Notes: generated from the letters alone by a model not told the origin. Numbered from the stretch's first letter, positions 26,163 to 34,228 are shown. The stretch is 64,000 nucleotides of DNA from Sphingomonas faeni (GCF_003053745.1 NZ_QAYE01000001.1:372001-436000), one strand, 5' to 3'. Made by a program: numbers and translations.

Positions 26163-26846
26163 ATGCCGATCTGGGAGATGCTGAGCCATGCGCAGCACGC
26201 GGCGTTGCGCGTATCGCGCGCGCATGACGGAGAGCGGCAATTCGCGCAGATCGTCGCGGACGAATTTCTCCAGGCTGCCCCGTATTATGCGATTTTGTTC
26301 ACGAAACACCCCGAGACCGGCGCCTTCTACGCAGGCGTCGTGATGGGCCTGGAGCCGGGCCGCAACCTGATGGCAGTGAAGGGGGCGTTGCCTGACTATC
26401 GACCCGCCGACCTCGAACGCCAGGGCTTCTACATCACCGACGGGCAACTGGTCGTCGACCGCGAACACGGTGTCTTTGCGGGGTCAGACGGCCAACTATT
26501 GTTCGACATGAACGGTGAGGCAGCGCTACCACTCAAGCGCATTCAGCAGGCGCTGCACGTCCTCCAGTCGGGCATTCCCGAGACCGACGCGCTCATCGAG
26601 CGTTTCCTCGCGCATCGCCTGCTCGAGCCGATCGACGTGACGATGAGCTTCGACGACGGCGAACATCTGACGCTCGAAGGGCTCTACACGATCAGCCTCG
26701 ACGCGCTGCACGCATTGCCCGATGCCACAGTGCTCGACCTGTTTCGCCGCGGCGATTTGCAACTCGCCTATGCGCAGGCCGGGTCGATCCGCCATCTGCG
26801 GACGCTCGGCCGGATCCGCAACAACCGGCTGGCGGACATCGGCTGA
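26163..26846 (+). CDS. SapC family protein
   Basis: A 227-residue protein of the SapC family (named after a Campylobacter fetus S-layer locus gene). Supporting stretches are ADEFLQAAPYYAILFTKHPETG and the C-terminal DLFRRGDLQLAYAQAGSI. No signal peptide or membrane segment is visible. The molecular function of the family is unknown; in sphingomonads, Caulobacter and Xanthomonas it occurs beside TonB receptors and halogenase-like proteins. The ATG follows GGAGAGAGATGG. The stop overlaps the ATG of the cupin-like gene (TGATG), so the pair is translated together. Confidence 0.82.
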   Translation: MPIWEMLSHAQHAALRVSRAHDGERQFAQIVADEFLQAAPYYAILFTKHPETGAFYAGVVMGLEPGRNLMAVKGALPDYRPADLERQGFYITDGQLVVDREHGVFAGSDGQLLFDMNGEAALPLKRIQQALHVLQSGIPETDALIERFLAHRLLEPIDVTMSFDDGEHLTLEGLYTISLDALHALPDATVLDLFRRGDLQLAYAQAGSIRHLRTLGRIRNNRLADIG

Positions 26847-27859
26847 TGCTGCACGAGCCGCCCGCCGACGCGTTGCGCGATCCGGAAACTTTCCAGGCCG
26901 AGGTGATGGCGCGCTGCGAGCCCGCGGTGCTGCGCGGCGCGGCGCGGGATTGGCCGATGCTGTCGGGCGCGCCGACGCCGAGTGCGGCGCTGGACGGCGT
27001 GGTGGCGCAGCTTCGCCGTTTCGATAGCGGCAAGCTCGCGGAAGTGTTCGTCGGCAAGCCCGAGATCGGCGCACGCTATAATTACGACGCGACGCTCGCC
27101 GGGTTCAATTTCGAGCGCAGTTCGGTGCCGTTCGGCGAGGCGCTGACGCGAATCCTCGACAGCGCGGCGGACCCCTACCGGGCGAGCATGTACATGGGAT
27201 CGATGACCGCGGAGACGTATTTCCCCGGTATCGAGGAGACCACCCGCCTGCCGTTCGTACCGCCCGCGGTGCGCCCCCGGTTCTGGGTCGGCCACGCGTC
27301 GACCGTCGCCTGCCATTACGACACGATGGACAATGTCGCGTGCGTCGCGGCGGGGCGGCGGCGCTTCACGCTGTTCCCGCCCGACGCGATCCGCGACCTG
27401 TATGTCGGACCGATCGACCACACGCTCGCCGGCCAGCCGATCAGCCTCGCGGTCGGCAGCGAGCCCGGCGACCCGTGCTTCCCCCGCTTCGAAAACGCCC
27501 GAGCCCGCGCACTGGTCGTCGAGCTGGAGCCCGGCGACGCGCTCTACGTGCCGAAACTCTGGTGGCATCAGGTCGAGGCGCTCGGCGACGTCAACGTCCT
27601 GGTCAATTTCTGGTGGGACGGGTTCAGCGCAGGACCGGACCAGCCCTACACCGCGATGCTGCTATCGCTGCTGACGATCGCCGAACGCCCGCCGGCCGAG
27701 CGCGCAGCCTGGCGCGCGTGGTTCGATCATTACGTGTTCCGCCCCGATGGCCACCCGCTCGCGTTTCTCCCGCCCGAACGCCACGGCGTGCTCGGCGCGT
27801 CGAAGGAGACTTACGGGCGTATCCGAACACTGGTGATGCGCCTGCTGCGCGGCGGTTGA
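26846..27859 (+). CDS. Cupin-like (JmjC/FIH-type) domain protein
   Basis: A 337-residue protein. It has the Fe(II) facial triad of 2-oxoglutarate oxygenases: His157 and Asp159 in ACHYDTMDN and His241 in KLWWHQVEAL, with a double-stranded beta-helix between (RRRFTLFPP, ELEPGDALYVP). These resemble bacterial JmjC/FIH-like proteins that hydroxylate proteins or small molecules. No export signal is seen. Its start overlaps the SapC stop, so the two probably act together. The target is unknown; a protein or glycan component of the neighbouring uptake system is speculation. Confidence 0.8.
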   Translation: MLHEPPADALRDPETFQAEVMARCEPAVLRGAARDWPMLSGAPTPSAALDGVVAQLRRFDSGKLAEVFVGKPEIGARYNYDATLAGFNFERSSVPFGEALTRILDSAADPYRASMYMGSMTAETYFPGIEETTRLPFVPPAVRPRFWVGHASTVACHYDTMDNVACVAAGRRRFTLFPPDAIRDLYVGPIDHTLAGQPISLAVGSEPGDPCFPRFENARARALVVELEPGDALYVPKLWWHQVEALGDVNVLVNFWWDGFSAGPDQPYTAMLLSLLTIAERPPAERAAWRAWFDHYVFRPDGHPLAFLPPERHGVLGASKETYGRIRTLVMRLLRGG

Positions 27860-27951
27860 GAGTGCGGGGGAATGTGCGGTCGTGTGGAGTTCGTACGTGC
27901 GATCGGCGACGAACTTCAGTCGCGGCAAGTGTTGCCCGTGCTGCGTCGACG

Positions 27952-28335
27952 ATGGCGGCAGCGGCGTCCGCGCTGTCGGGGGGCAAGGCGGTCCCCGCGC
28001 GCCTCACGATCTGCAGCCACGCCAAGCCGATCGACTGCATGGTCGACGGCCACACGGTCTGGATGGCGGGCACCAAGATCCACATCACCGACATCGACAC
28101 GCCGAAGAGCCACCCGCCGCGCTGCGCCCGCGAAGCGCGCCTAGGGCAGGCGGCGACGCTGAAGATGCACCCGTTCCTCAACGCCGGCCCCTTCACGCTG
28201 ACCCCGATCAAGCGCGACGTCGACCGCTACGGTCGCAAACTGCGCATCGTCGAGAGGGGCGGGGAGTCGCTGGGGGCGGTCCTGGTCAGCCATGGCCTCG
28301 CGCGACGTTATGGCGGTGGCAAACGCTCGCCTTGA
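27952..28335 (+). CDS. Small staphylococcal-nuclease-like (thermonuclease family) protein
   Basis: About 127 residues. The OB-fold core of thermonuclease-like proteins is seen in MVDGHTVWMAGTKIHITDIDTPK followed by the Glu-bearing CAREARLGQ and a DRYGRKLR segment. Members cut DNA or RNA, or are inactive binders. The equivalent of the usual DTPE motif is DTPK, so one active-site position may be altered; the Glu in AREA could take its place. No ribosome site is clear at this ATG, and no signal peptide is visible, although relatives are often exported. The start is uncertain. Confidence 0.65.
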   Translation: MAAAASALSGGKAVPARLTICSHAKPIDCMVDGHTVWMAGTKIHITDIDTPKSHPPRCAREARLGQAATLKMHPFLNAGPFTLTPIKRDVDRYGRKLRIVERGGESLGAVLVSHGLARRYGGGKRSP

Positions 28336-28387
28336 TGCGGATGGGGCTAGGCTTACCCGAAAGCCGATATTGCGCTATGGTCAATCC

Positions 28388-28540
28388 ATGGCCACGCACG
28401 TCGATGAGTTCGAAAAGCTGGAAGCCGATCACGGTACGGTCGATCATGGCTATGAAAGCTGGAAACGCGCGAAGATCGAGCTCGGCCTGAGGCAGGCGCG
28501 GGATCGGTCGTCGATGATCCCGGTCGAGCAGGTACGCTAG
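28388..28540 (+). CDS. Small orphan antitoxin-like ('stability determinant') protein
   Basis: A 50-residue protein beginning MATHVDEFEKLEADHG. The stretch GYESWKRAKIELGLRQARD followed by MIPVEQVR resembles the DNA-binding/stability-determinant antitoxins that precede ParE/RelE toxins (pattern Y-W-K with a closing IP-x-x-x-V). No toxin gene follows: the stop abuts the stop of the AlbA_2 gene on the other strand. Either the toxin was lost or the protein is an independent regulator. Assignment by pattern only. Confidence 0.45.
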   Translation: MATHVDEFEKLEADHGTVDHGYESWKRAKIELGLRQARDRSSMIPVEQVR

Positions 28541-29920
28541 CTAAGCATCAGGAAAGTTAGGCCCCTTTGTGTAACCGGTCTTTGCCTGTGATCGGCCGGG
28601 TATCCGCTCTAGTATTCCTGCCGTCATCATTTTTCTGAAAATATTTTTTACTTTATTTTCAGAGCCGATGAACGTTACCGCGCGAGCCTTCGAATTGTTG
28701 ACCTCATCGTTATCACGAAGGTAGCTGATGATAGCCTGTTCAGGCTCCGCCAACTTTTCGTGTTTTAACGTGACCAACACGCCATTATTTATTTGAACAA
28801 CTACCGGGTCTTTCAGTTGAAGCTCCCTCATTGCTTCAAATGCTGTATTTAGTCCCTCTCCTACGTCCTTATTCGGTGCATCTGGAAACTTGTTAGTTAA
28901 TCGAACAATTTTCTGATTCCGGGCAAATCTTTCGTCGAGAATATTCTCAACGGTAACATGCGCAGGTAGAGGGCCTGGGCTATAAATCTCAATTCTATTA
29001 TCAAATATTCTTACGTGGACATCATCATTAACACTGTAGTCGCGATGTATAATAGCATTTGTTATTATTTCATGGATCGCGTTTCTTGGATACTGAACGG
29101 ATTTCAGTCCAGAGTCCTTCATAACTGGTATGCGTTCAACGGTTTCAACTATCTTATCAACAGCGTCTTTTATTAAGACGACAGCACATCCTTCGATGGT
29201 CGACGGCTGTCCTTCTAGAGTCGCACGCGTTGGTTCATCAGATGTTCTGTAGCGCGAAATCTTAATTGCGGCCTTTGGCAAGACTGCTTGTGGCTCATCT
29301 GAAAATAGAATCAATCCAGCGACGGTTGCCTGGTCATCGCGAATCACCTTTTGCTTGCGTAGCCATGCGTTGGGTTCGGCCCGGGGAACAATGACTTCGT
29401 AAAATGCGGTAAATGCGTCAGAGCTAGAAAGTTCTGAGATTGTCATGTCTACTTTAGAGTCTTCGTAAGAAGATATGCCCTTATTTAATCTAAGTCGTTC
29501 CTGCTTCTCAAATGTGTCCTGCTTCAGACTCTGTGCGCCCCGTCGAAGATAAATATCCCCCTGGGTGTCCTTCCAGATAAACTGGTTTTTAAAAACCTCG
29601 CATGAAAGAACAAGTCCGGGATAGCCTGAACACTTTAAAAAACTGTAAGAGTACGTTTCCCCATTTGGGAAAAGATCTTGTAATACCGCAATTATTGCAT
29701 TCGCATCTTCAGGAATGGGGAAGCCGTCCCAGCGCTGTCCTGTAACCGAAGAATCTTCTATTCCGACGTAAATCTCACCGCCCTCGGCATTACCGAGGGC
29801 GGAAAGAGCTCGAGGCAGTTTTGCAGGTGCAATCCGTTTTGATTTAAAATCAAAAAAGTGGCTCTCTGAACGAGCTAAAATCTCGTCAGCTTCTGCTTTT
29901 GTAATGTCTGAGATCTGCAC
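28541..29920 (-). CDS. Schlafen/AlbA_2-domain ATP-binding protein with C-terminal winged helix
   Basis: A 459-residue protein. The N-terminal AlbA_2 (Schlafen-like) domain spans about 1-130 (ESHFFDFKSKRI, ALSALGNAEGGEIYVGIED). An HATPase_c_4-type region follows at about 270-380 (IHEIITNAIIHRDYS, FDNRIEIYSPGPLP), and a winged helix ends the chain (about 390-450). This is the COG2865 type, called a transcriptional regulator or RecG-like helicase in databases; relatives occur in defence islands. Codon use is AT-rich, unlike both neighbours, indicating recent transfer. The GTG start lies five bases after the nrdB stop with no ribosome site, so translation probably depends on nrdB. The function is unknown. 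Confidence 0.78.
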   Translation of the reverse strand: MQISDITKAEADEILARSESHFFDFKSKRIAPAKLPRALSALGNAEGGEIYVGIEDSSVTGQRWDGFPIPEDANAIIAVLQDLFPNGETYSYSFLKCSGYPGLVLSCEVFKNQFIWKDTQGDIYLRRGAQSLKQDTFEKQERLRLNKGISSYEDSKVDMTISELSSSDAFTAFYEVIVPRAEPNAWLRKQKVIRDDQATVAGLILFSDEPQAVLPKAAIKISRYRTSDEPTRATLEGQPSTIEGCAVVLIKDAVDKIVETVERIPVMKDSGLKSVQYPRNAIHEIITNAIIHRDYSVNDDVHVRIFDNRIEIYSPGPLPAHVTVENILDERFARNQKIVRLTNKFPDAPNKDVGEGLNTAFEAMRELQLKDPVVVQINNGVLVTLKHEKLAEPEQAIISYLRDNDEVNNSKARAVTFIGSENKVKNIFRKMMTAGILERIPGRSQAKTGYTKGPNFPDA

Positions 29921-29925
29921 TTAAA

Positions 29926-30981
29926 TCACTCAGCCGCCACGCCATCCATCGAGAACATATCCCGAACCTCACTCAGGTCCACATTCGCGATCGGCCCCTT
30001 CTTCGCGGTCTGGCGCTTGTCGAACGAGTCCCAGACGTCGTTCCACTGGCCCTTGGTCGCGGCCTTCGAATATTCCGTTGCGCGCTGTTCGAAGAAGTTG
30101 GCGTGCTCGACGCCGTTGAGCATCGGGGCGAGCCAGGGCAGCGGGTGCTCGTCGATCATGTAGATCGGCTTAAGGCCGAGCTGCGTCATGCGCCAGTCGG
30201 CGATGAAGCGGATGTACTTCTTGATCTCCTTGGGGGTCATGCCGTTGACCGGGCCCATCTCGAAGGCGAGATCGATGAAATTGTCCTCGAGGCGGATCGT
30301 CGTCTGGCAGACGTCGGCGATGTCGTCTTTCACCGCCTTGGTCAGGCACTGGCGCTCCTGACAGAAAGTGTGGAACATCTTGATGATGCCCTCGCAGTGG
30401 AGGCTCTCGTCGCGGATCGACCAGGTGACGATCTGGCCCATGCCCTTCATCTTGTTGAAGCGCGGGAAGTTCATCAGCATCGCGAACGATGCGAACAGCT
30501 GGACGCCTTCGGTGAAGCCGCCGAACATGGCCAGCGTGCGCGCGATGTCCTCGTCGTTGTCGACGGTGAACTGCTGCATGTAGTCATGCTTTTCCTTCAT
30601 CTCGGCATATTCGAGGAAGGCGCCGTACTCGCTCTCGGGCATGCCGATGGTGTCGAGCAGATGGCTGTAGGCGGCGATGTGGACCGTCTCCATGTTGCTG
30701 AACGAGGTCAGCATCATCTTGATCTCGGTCGGCTTGAACACCCGGCCATACTTCTCGTGGTAGCAATCCTGCACCTCGACGTCGGCCTGCGTGAAGAAGC
30801 GGAAGATCTGCGTGAGCAGGTTGCGCTCGTGATCGCTGAGCTTCTGCGCCCAATCGCGGCAATCCTCGCCCAAGGGCACTTCCTCGGGGAGCCAGTGGAG
30901 CTGCTGCTGGCGCTTCCAGAACTCGAACGCCCAGGGGTATTCGAACGGCTTGTACTGCTTGGAGGCGTGAAGGAGGGACAT
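29926..30981 (-). CDS. nrdB: Class I ribonucleotide reductase small (beta) subunit
   Basis: A 351-residue ferritin-like protein that houses the diiron-tyrosyl radical used by NrdA to reduce ribonucleoside diphosphates. The radical tyrosine is probably Tyr105 in VHIAAYSHLLD, preceded by the Glu and His ligands of METVHI. Further ligands appear in GFTEGVQLF and RDESLHCEG. Length is normal for the family and there is no N-terminal ATP cone. It is separated from nrdA by a small membrane-protein gene and an opposite-strand DUF2171 gene. The AlbA_2 gene directly downstream appears to be in the same transcript. Confidence 0.95.
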   Translation of the reverse strand: MSLLHASKQYKPFEYPWAFEFWKRQQQLHWLPEEVPLGEDCRDWAQKLSDHERNLLTQIFRFFTQADVEVQDCYHEKYGRVFKPTEIKMMLTSFSNMETVHIAAYSHLLDTIGMPESEYGAFLEYAEMKEKHDYMQQFTVDNDEDIARTLAMFGGFTEGVQLFASFAMLMNFPRFNKMKGMGQIVTWSIRDESLHCEGIIKMFHTFCQERQCLTKAVKDDIADVCQTTIRLEDNFIDLAFEMGPVNGMTPKEIKKYIRFIADWRMTQLGLKPIYMIDEHPLPWLAPMLNGVEHANFFEQRATEYSKAATKGQWNDVWDSFDKRQTAKKGPIANVDLSEVRDMFSMDGVAAE

Positions 30982-31041
30982 GGTAGGCCTTTCGGGAGAT
31001 GGGTTTTATATCGGGAAACTGGTGGGATCAGGTCGCGTGTT

Positions 31042-31245
31042 TCATGTCTCGGTGCTCCACTGCCACATCGCGGCGGCGGACATCGCGAGGACGATCGCGC
31101 CCGAGGTGAGCATGATGCCGATCATGCGGAACGCGTAGGTCTGGGGTTCGGTGATGCTCGGCGAGCGGAGACGGAGCAGCATCGCGACGCCGACGATTCC
31201 GAGCACGGCCGCGACCACGAACATGATAGCTGAACCATACGTCAT
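31042..31245 (-). CDS. Small two-helix membrane protein, unknown function
   Basis: A 67-residue protein with two predicted membrane segments (about 5-25, IMFVVAAVLGIVGVAML, and 40-60, MIGIMLTSGAIVLAMSAAAM) and a short polar loop. It lies 60 bases upstream of nrdB on the same strand. No family was recognised. The ATG and composition look genuine. Confidence 0.6.
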   Translation of the reverse strand: MTYGSAIMFVVAAVLGIVGVAMLLRLRSPSITEPQTYAFRMIGIMLTSGAIVLAMSAAAMWQWSTET

Positions 31246-31301
31246 GCGACCAACTCGCGCGGCGCGCGTTCAGCACCCGAACCCCAAACAGGAGAACGAC
31301 C

Positions 31302-31562
31302 ATGGTCGATGCAACCAAGATCCAGGAACATGCCGAAGTCATCGGCGCGGACGGCGTCCATGTCGGTACCGTCGACAAGGTCGAAGGCAACCGCATCAAG
31401 CTGACCAAGAAGGACTCCGGCGCGCAGGTCGTCGAGGGCAAGGGCAGCCATGAAGGGCATCATCACTTCATCTCGCTCGGGCTGGTTGCGGATATCGAGG
31501 ACGGCAAGGTCCGGCTTTCCGCCAACGCCGACGTGGCGGTGACGTTCGAAGAAGAGGCCTGA
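31302..31562 (+). CDS. DUF2171 domain protein
   Basis: An 86-residue acidic protein. HAEVIGADGVHVGTVDKVEG, then KLTKKDSG and HHHFISLGLVADIEDGKV, match the DUF2171 (PRC-barrel-like) family, widespread in sphingomonads and without a known function. CAGGAGAAC precedes the ATG. It is alone on the plus strand between nrdA and nrdB and has its own terminator. Confidence 0.82.
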   Translation: MVDATKIQEHAEVIGADGVHVGTVDKVEGNRIKLTKKDSGAQVVEGKGSHEGHHHFISLGLVADIEDGKVRLSANADVAVTFEEEA

Positions 31563-31604
31563 CGCGAACGCGGTGCGTTCGATACGCGCCGCATAGCCTA
31601 CCCG

Positions 31605-31639
31605 AACCCCGGTCCGCTTCGCGCGGGCCGGGGTTTTTT
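31605..31639 (+). terminator. Rho-independent terminator after DUF2171 gene
   Basis: AACCCCGGTCCGC and GCGGGCCGGGGTT pair (one G-T wobble) around a five-base loop and run into six T. It lies 43 bases after the DUF2171 stop. A second similar hairpin (31652-31663 with 31667-31678) without a T-run follows, just before the nrdA stop. Confidence 0.85.
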
Positions 31640-31701
31640 GCGTCAGGCGCTCCCCGGTCCGTGGTTCACGGGCCGGGGTCACGCTTGAACGCCGAGAGGC
31701 C

Positions 31702-33621
31702 TTACTGGCAGGCAAGGCACTCATCGTAATCCTTCGACTCGACGTCGATCTGGCGCAGGTCGATGGTGTTGTCGGCCTCGACGCCGCCGGCGAAGCCCGC
31801 GCGCTGGACCGACTTCGAGCGGAGGTAATAGAGCGACTTGATGCCGAGCTCCCACGCGCGGAAGTGGAGCATGAGCAGGTCCCACTTCTCGACGTCCGCG
31901 GGGATGAACAGGTTCAGCGACTGCGCCTGGTCGATATAGGGCGTGCGATCCGCCGCCAGCTCTAGCAGCCAGCGCTGGTCGATCTCGAACGACGTCTTGT
32001 AGCAGTCCTTTTCCTCGACCGAGAGGAAGTCGAGATGCTGGACCGAGCCGCCCTGCTCGAGGATCGAGTTCCAGACGGCGTCCGAGTTCTTCGACTTCTC
32101 GCTCAGCATCTTTTCGAGATACGGGTTCTTGATCGAGAAGCTGCCCGACAGCGTCTTGTGCGTGTAGATGTTCGCGGGGATCGGCTCGATGCACGCCGAC
32201 GTGCCGCCGCAGATGATCGAGATCGACGCGGTCGGGGCGATCGCCATCTTGCAGCTGAACCGCTCCATCGCGCCGACGTCGGCGGCATCAGGGCAGGGGC
32301 CGCGCTCGATCGCGAGCTGCATCGAGGCTTCGTTGGCCTGGCTGCTGATGTGCTTGAACATGCGCAGGTTCCACGACTTCGCCATCGCGCCCTCGAACGG
32401 GATGCCGCGTGCCTGGAGGAAGCTGTGGAAGCCCATCACGCCGAGCCCGACCGAGCGCTCGCGACCTGCGGAATACGCAGCGCGTTCCATGCCGGGCTCG
32501 TGGCGGTCGATGTAGTCCTGCAGGACGTTGTCGAGGAAGCGCATGACGTCCTCGATCAGGCCCTTCTCGTCCTTCCACTGATCCCAGGTTTCGAGGTTCA
32601 GCGACGACAGGCAGCACACGGCCGTACGCTCGTTGCCGAGGTGATCCTTGCCGGTCGGCAGCGTGATCTCCGAGCACAGGTTCGAGGTCGAGACCTTGAG
32701 GCCGAGTTCGCGGTGATGCTTGGGCATCGCCTTGTTCACGTGATCGGCGAAGACGATGTAGGGCTCGCCGGTCTGGAGACGCGTCTCGACGAGCTTCTGG
32801 AACAGCGAGCGCGCGTCGACGGTGGCGCGGATCGCCTGGTCCTTCGGCGAGCGCAGGTGCCATTCCTCACCGTTGCGGACGGCTTCCATGAAGTCGTCGG
32901 TGATCAGCACGCCGTGGTGGAGGTTCAGCGCCTTGCGGTTGAAATCGCCCGAGGGTTTGCGGATTTCGAGGAATTCCTCGATCTCGGGGTGCGAGACGTC
33001 GAGATAGACCGCGGCCGACCCGCGGCGCAGCGAGCCCTGGCTGATCGCGAGCGTCAGAGAGTCCATGACGCGGACGAACGGGATGATGCCGCTGGTCTTG
33101 CCATTGAGGCCGACCGGCTCGCCGATGCCACGGACGTTGCCCCAATAGGTGCCGATGCCGCCGCCGCGCGAGGCGAGCCAGACATTCTCGTTCCAGGTGT
33201 CGACGATGCCGCCGAGGCTGTCGGGGACCGAATTGAGGTAGCACGAGATCGGCAGGCCGCGACCGGTGCCGCCGTTCGACAGAACGGGGGTGGCGGGCAT
33301 GAACCAGAGCTTCGAGATCGCGTCATAGAGGCGCTGTGCGTGGCCGGCGTCGTCGGCATAGGCCGACGCAACGCGGACGAATAGGTCCTGGTAGCTCTCG
33401 CCCGGGAGCAGATAGCGATCCTTGAGCGTATCCTTGCCGAATTCGGTCAGGAGCGCGTCGCGGCTGTGATCGACCTCGACCGGGTAGATCTGCGCGCGCA
33501 CGGAGTGGCTGTCCTGCGCCTGGCGCGGGGCCTTGGGAGCCTCGGCGGCGGGCGTTGCAGTGGTCTGTTCGATCGTGTCTGTGGTCATGTCGCTATCCCG
33601 GCTGCTGTCTCTGAAATCCAT
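31702..33621 (-). CDS. nrdA: Class I ribonucleotide reductase large (alpha) subunit
   Basis: A 639-residue protein that reduces ribonucleoside diphosphates to deoxy forms. The active-site cysteines are in LPISCYLNS, NLCSEITL (thiyl Cys316) and TAVCCLSSLNLETW, and the C-terminal redox pair is CLACQ at the very end. It is shorter than E. coli NrdA (about 760 residues), and the N-terminus (HSVRAQIYPVEVDHS) goes directly into the catalytic part, so no ATP-cone activity domain is visible. I took the ATG at 33621 because GGAGCGG precedes it; MTTDT at 33588 is an alternative. A LexA-type box lies 17 bases upstream. Confidence 0.94.
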   Translation of the reverse strand: MDFRDSSRDSDMTTDTIEQTTATPAAEAPKAPRQAQDSHSVRAQIYPVEVDHSRDALLTEFGKDTLKDRYLLPGESYQDLFVRVASAYADDAGHAQRLYDAISKLWFMPATPVLSNGGTGRGLPISCYLNSVPDSLGGIVDTWNENVWLASRGGGIGTYWGNVRGIGEPVGLNGKTSGIIPFVRVMDSLTLAISQGSLRRGSAAVYLDVSHPEIEEFLEIRKPSGDFNRKALNLHHGVLITDDFMEAVRNGEEWHLRSPKDQAIRATVDARSLFQKLVETRLQTGEPYIVFADHVNKAMPKHHRELGLKVSTSNLCSEITLPTGKDHLGNERTAVCCLSSLNLETWDQWKDEKGLIEDVMRFLDNVLQDYIDRHEPGMERAAYSAGRERSVGLGVMGFHSFLQARGIPFEGAMAKSWNLRMFKHISSQANEASMQLAIERGPCPDAADVGAMERFSCKMAIAPTASISIICGGTSACIEPIPANIYTHKTLSGSFSIKNPYLEKMLSEKSKNSDAVWNSILEQGGSVQHLDFLSVEEKDCYKTSFEIDQRWLLELAADRTPYIDQAQSLNLFIPADVEKWDLLMLHFRAWELGIKSLYYLRSKSVQRAGFAGGVEADNTIDLRQIDVESKDYDECLACQ

Positions 33622-33637
33622 CGAAACCGCTCCTAGT

Positions 33638-33652
33638 GTTCTGTATTCGTTC
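33638..33652 (-). promoter_or_regulatory. LexA-type SOS box upstream of nrdA
   Basis: GTTC-TGTATTC-GTTC on the plus strand (GAAC-N7-GAAC on the coding strand) matches exactly the GTTCN7GTTC LexA box of alphaproteobacteria. It ends 17 bases before the nrdA start codon and adjoins the ribosome site. Roughly one chance match per strand is expected in 64 kb, so position is the main support. Confidence 0.5.
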
Positions 33653-34007
33653 GAATCGGTCGCCTGTCGCCATGCTACCATCGGACGGCCCCTAACGGGA
33701 GAACAAAAAGTGACCATCGCGGCGGTGGAAGGCGCGCTTACGGTCATATCGCATATGGCTATGCGAGGGTTGTTCTACCAGCGATTGGGTCCGCCCCCGA
33801 ACGCAACCCCAAGAGATTGTGCCAAAGCGCGAAGAGACGCAAGGGGGTGCGGGGGTGGCCGGGGGCTCGGTTCGTCGCGTTCGGGCGCGGGTTGGCCGAG
33901 CGGGATATTCGCGACGCGTGGACTTCTGCGGGGTTCGTGAAGCGCAAGGGGGCGAAGCGGGAACGAAAAATTATTTTGGCGGGGAAGATGGCAAATGTTG
34001 CTTCGGA

Positions 34008-34031
34008 GGGGGGGGGGGGGGGGGGGGGGGG
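34008..34031. repeat. Run of 24 consecutive G
   Basis: A mononucleotide tract of 24 G in the nrdA/histidine-kinase spacer. Such tracts slip readily in replication and sequencing, so the exact length may be variable or an assembly artefact. Confidence 0.75.
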
Positions 34032-34056
34032 ACCAGATGCGGGTTAGCCTGACGAT

Positions 34057-34183
34057 CCTCCCCCGCCAGGGGGAGGTGTCTGGCACTTGCCAGACGGAGG
34101 GGGAGGAAAGTGATTACCGCTGTTGCGGCGTCCTCCCCCTCCGTCGCCTTCGGCGCCACCCCCCCCCCTGGCGGGGGAGGATC
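34057..34183. repeat. Nested inverted repeat, family C
   Basis: Outer arms CCTCCCCCGCCAGGGGGAGG (34057-34076) and a C10-containing CTGGCGGGGGAGG (to about 34183) enclose inner arms CGGAGGGGGAGG (34094-34105) and CCTCCCCCTCCG (34132-34143). A small hairpin, TCTGGCACTTGCCAGA, sits between. The outer left arm is itself a small hairpin. Confidence 0.6.
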
Positions 34184-34228
34184 GAAAGACTGGGCTGCGA
34201 ATAATCCGAGCAAGCCATTACCACCACA

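Noticed and set aside
27872-28144. Frame beginning MCGRVEFVRAIGDEL, like the start of SRAP/YedK proteins
   Set aside because: Only the MCGR start matches; the rest becomes an Arg-rich string antisense-like in composition and overlaps the better-supported nuclease frame.
31652-31678. Second hairpin as a terminator for nrdA
   Set aside because: The stem is good, but no T-run follows on the minus strand; termination there is not supported by sequence alone.
33817-34052. Small plus-strand frames ending in poly-Gly over the 24-G run
   Set aside because: Low-complexity translation of a repeat and homopolymer, no ribosome site, no family resemblance.
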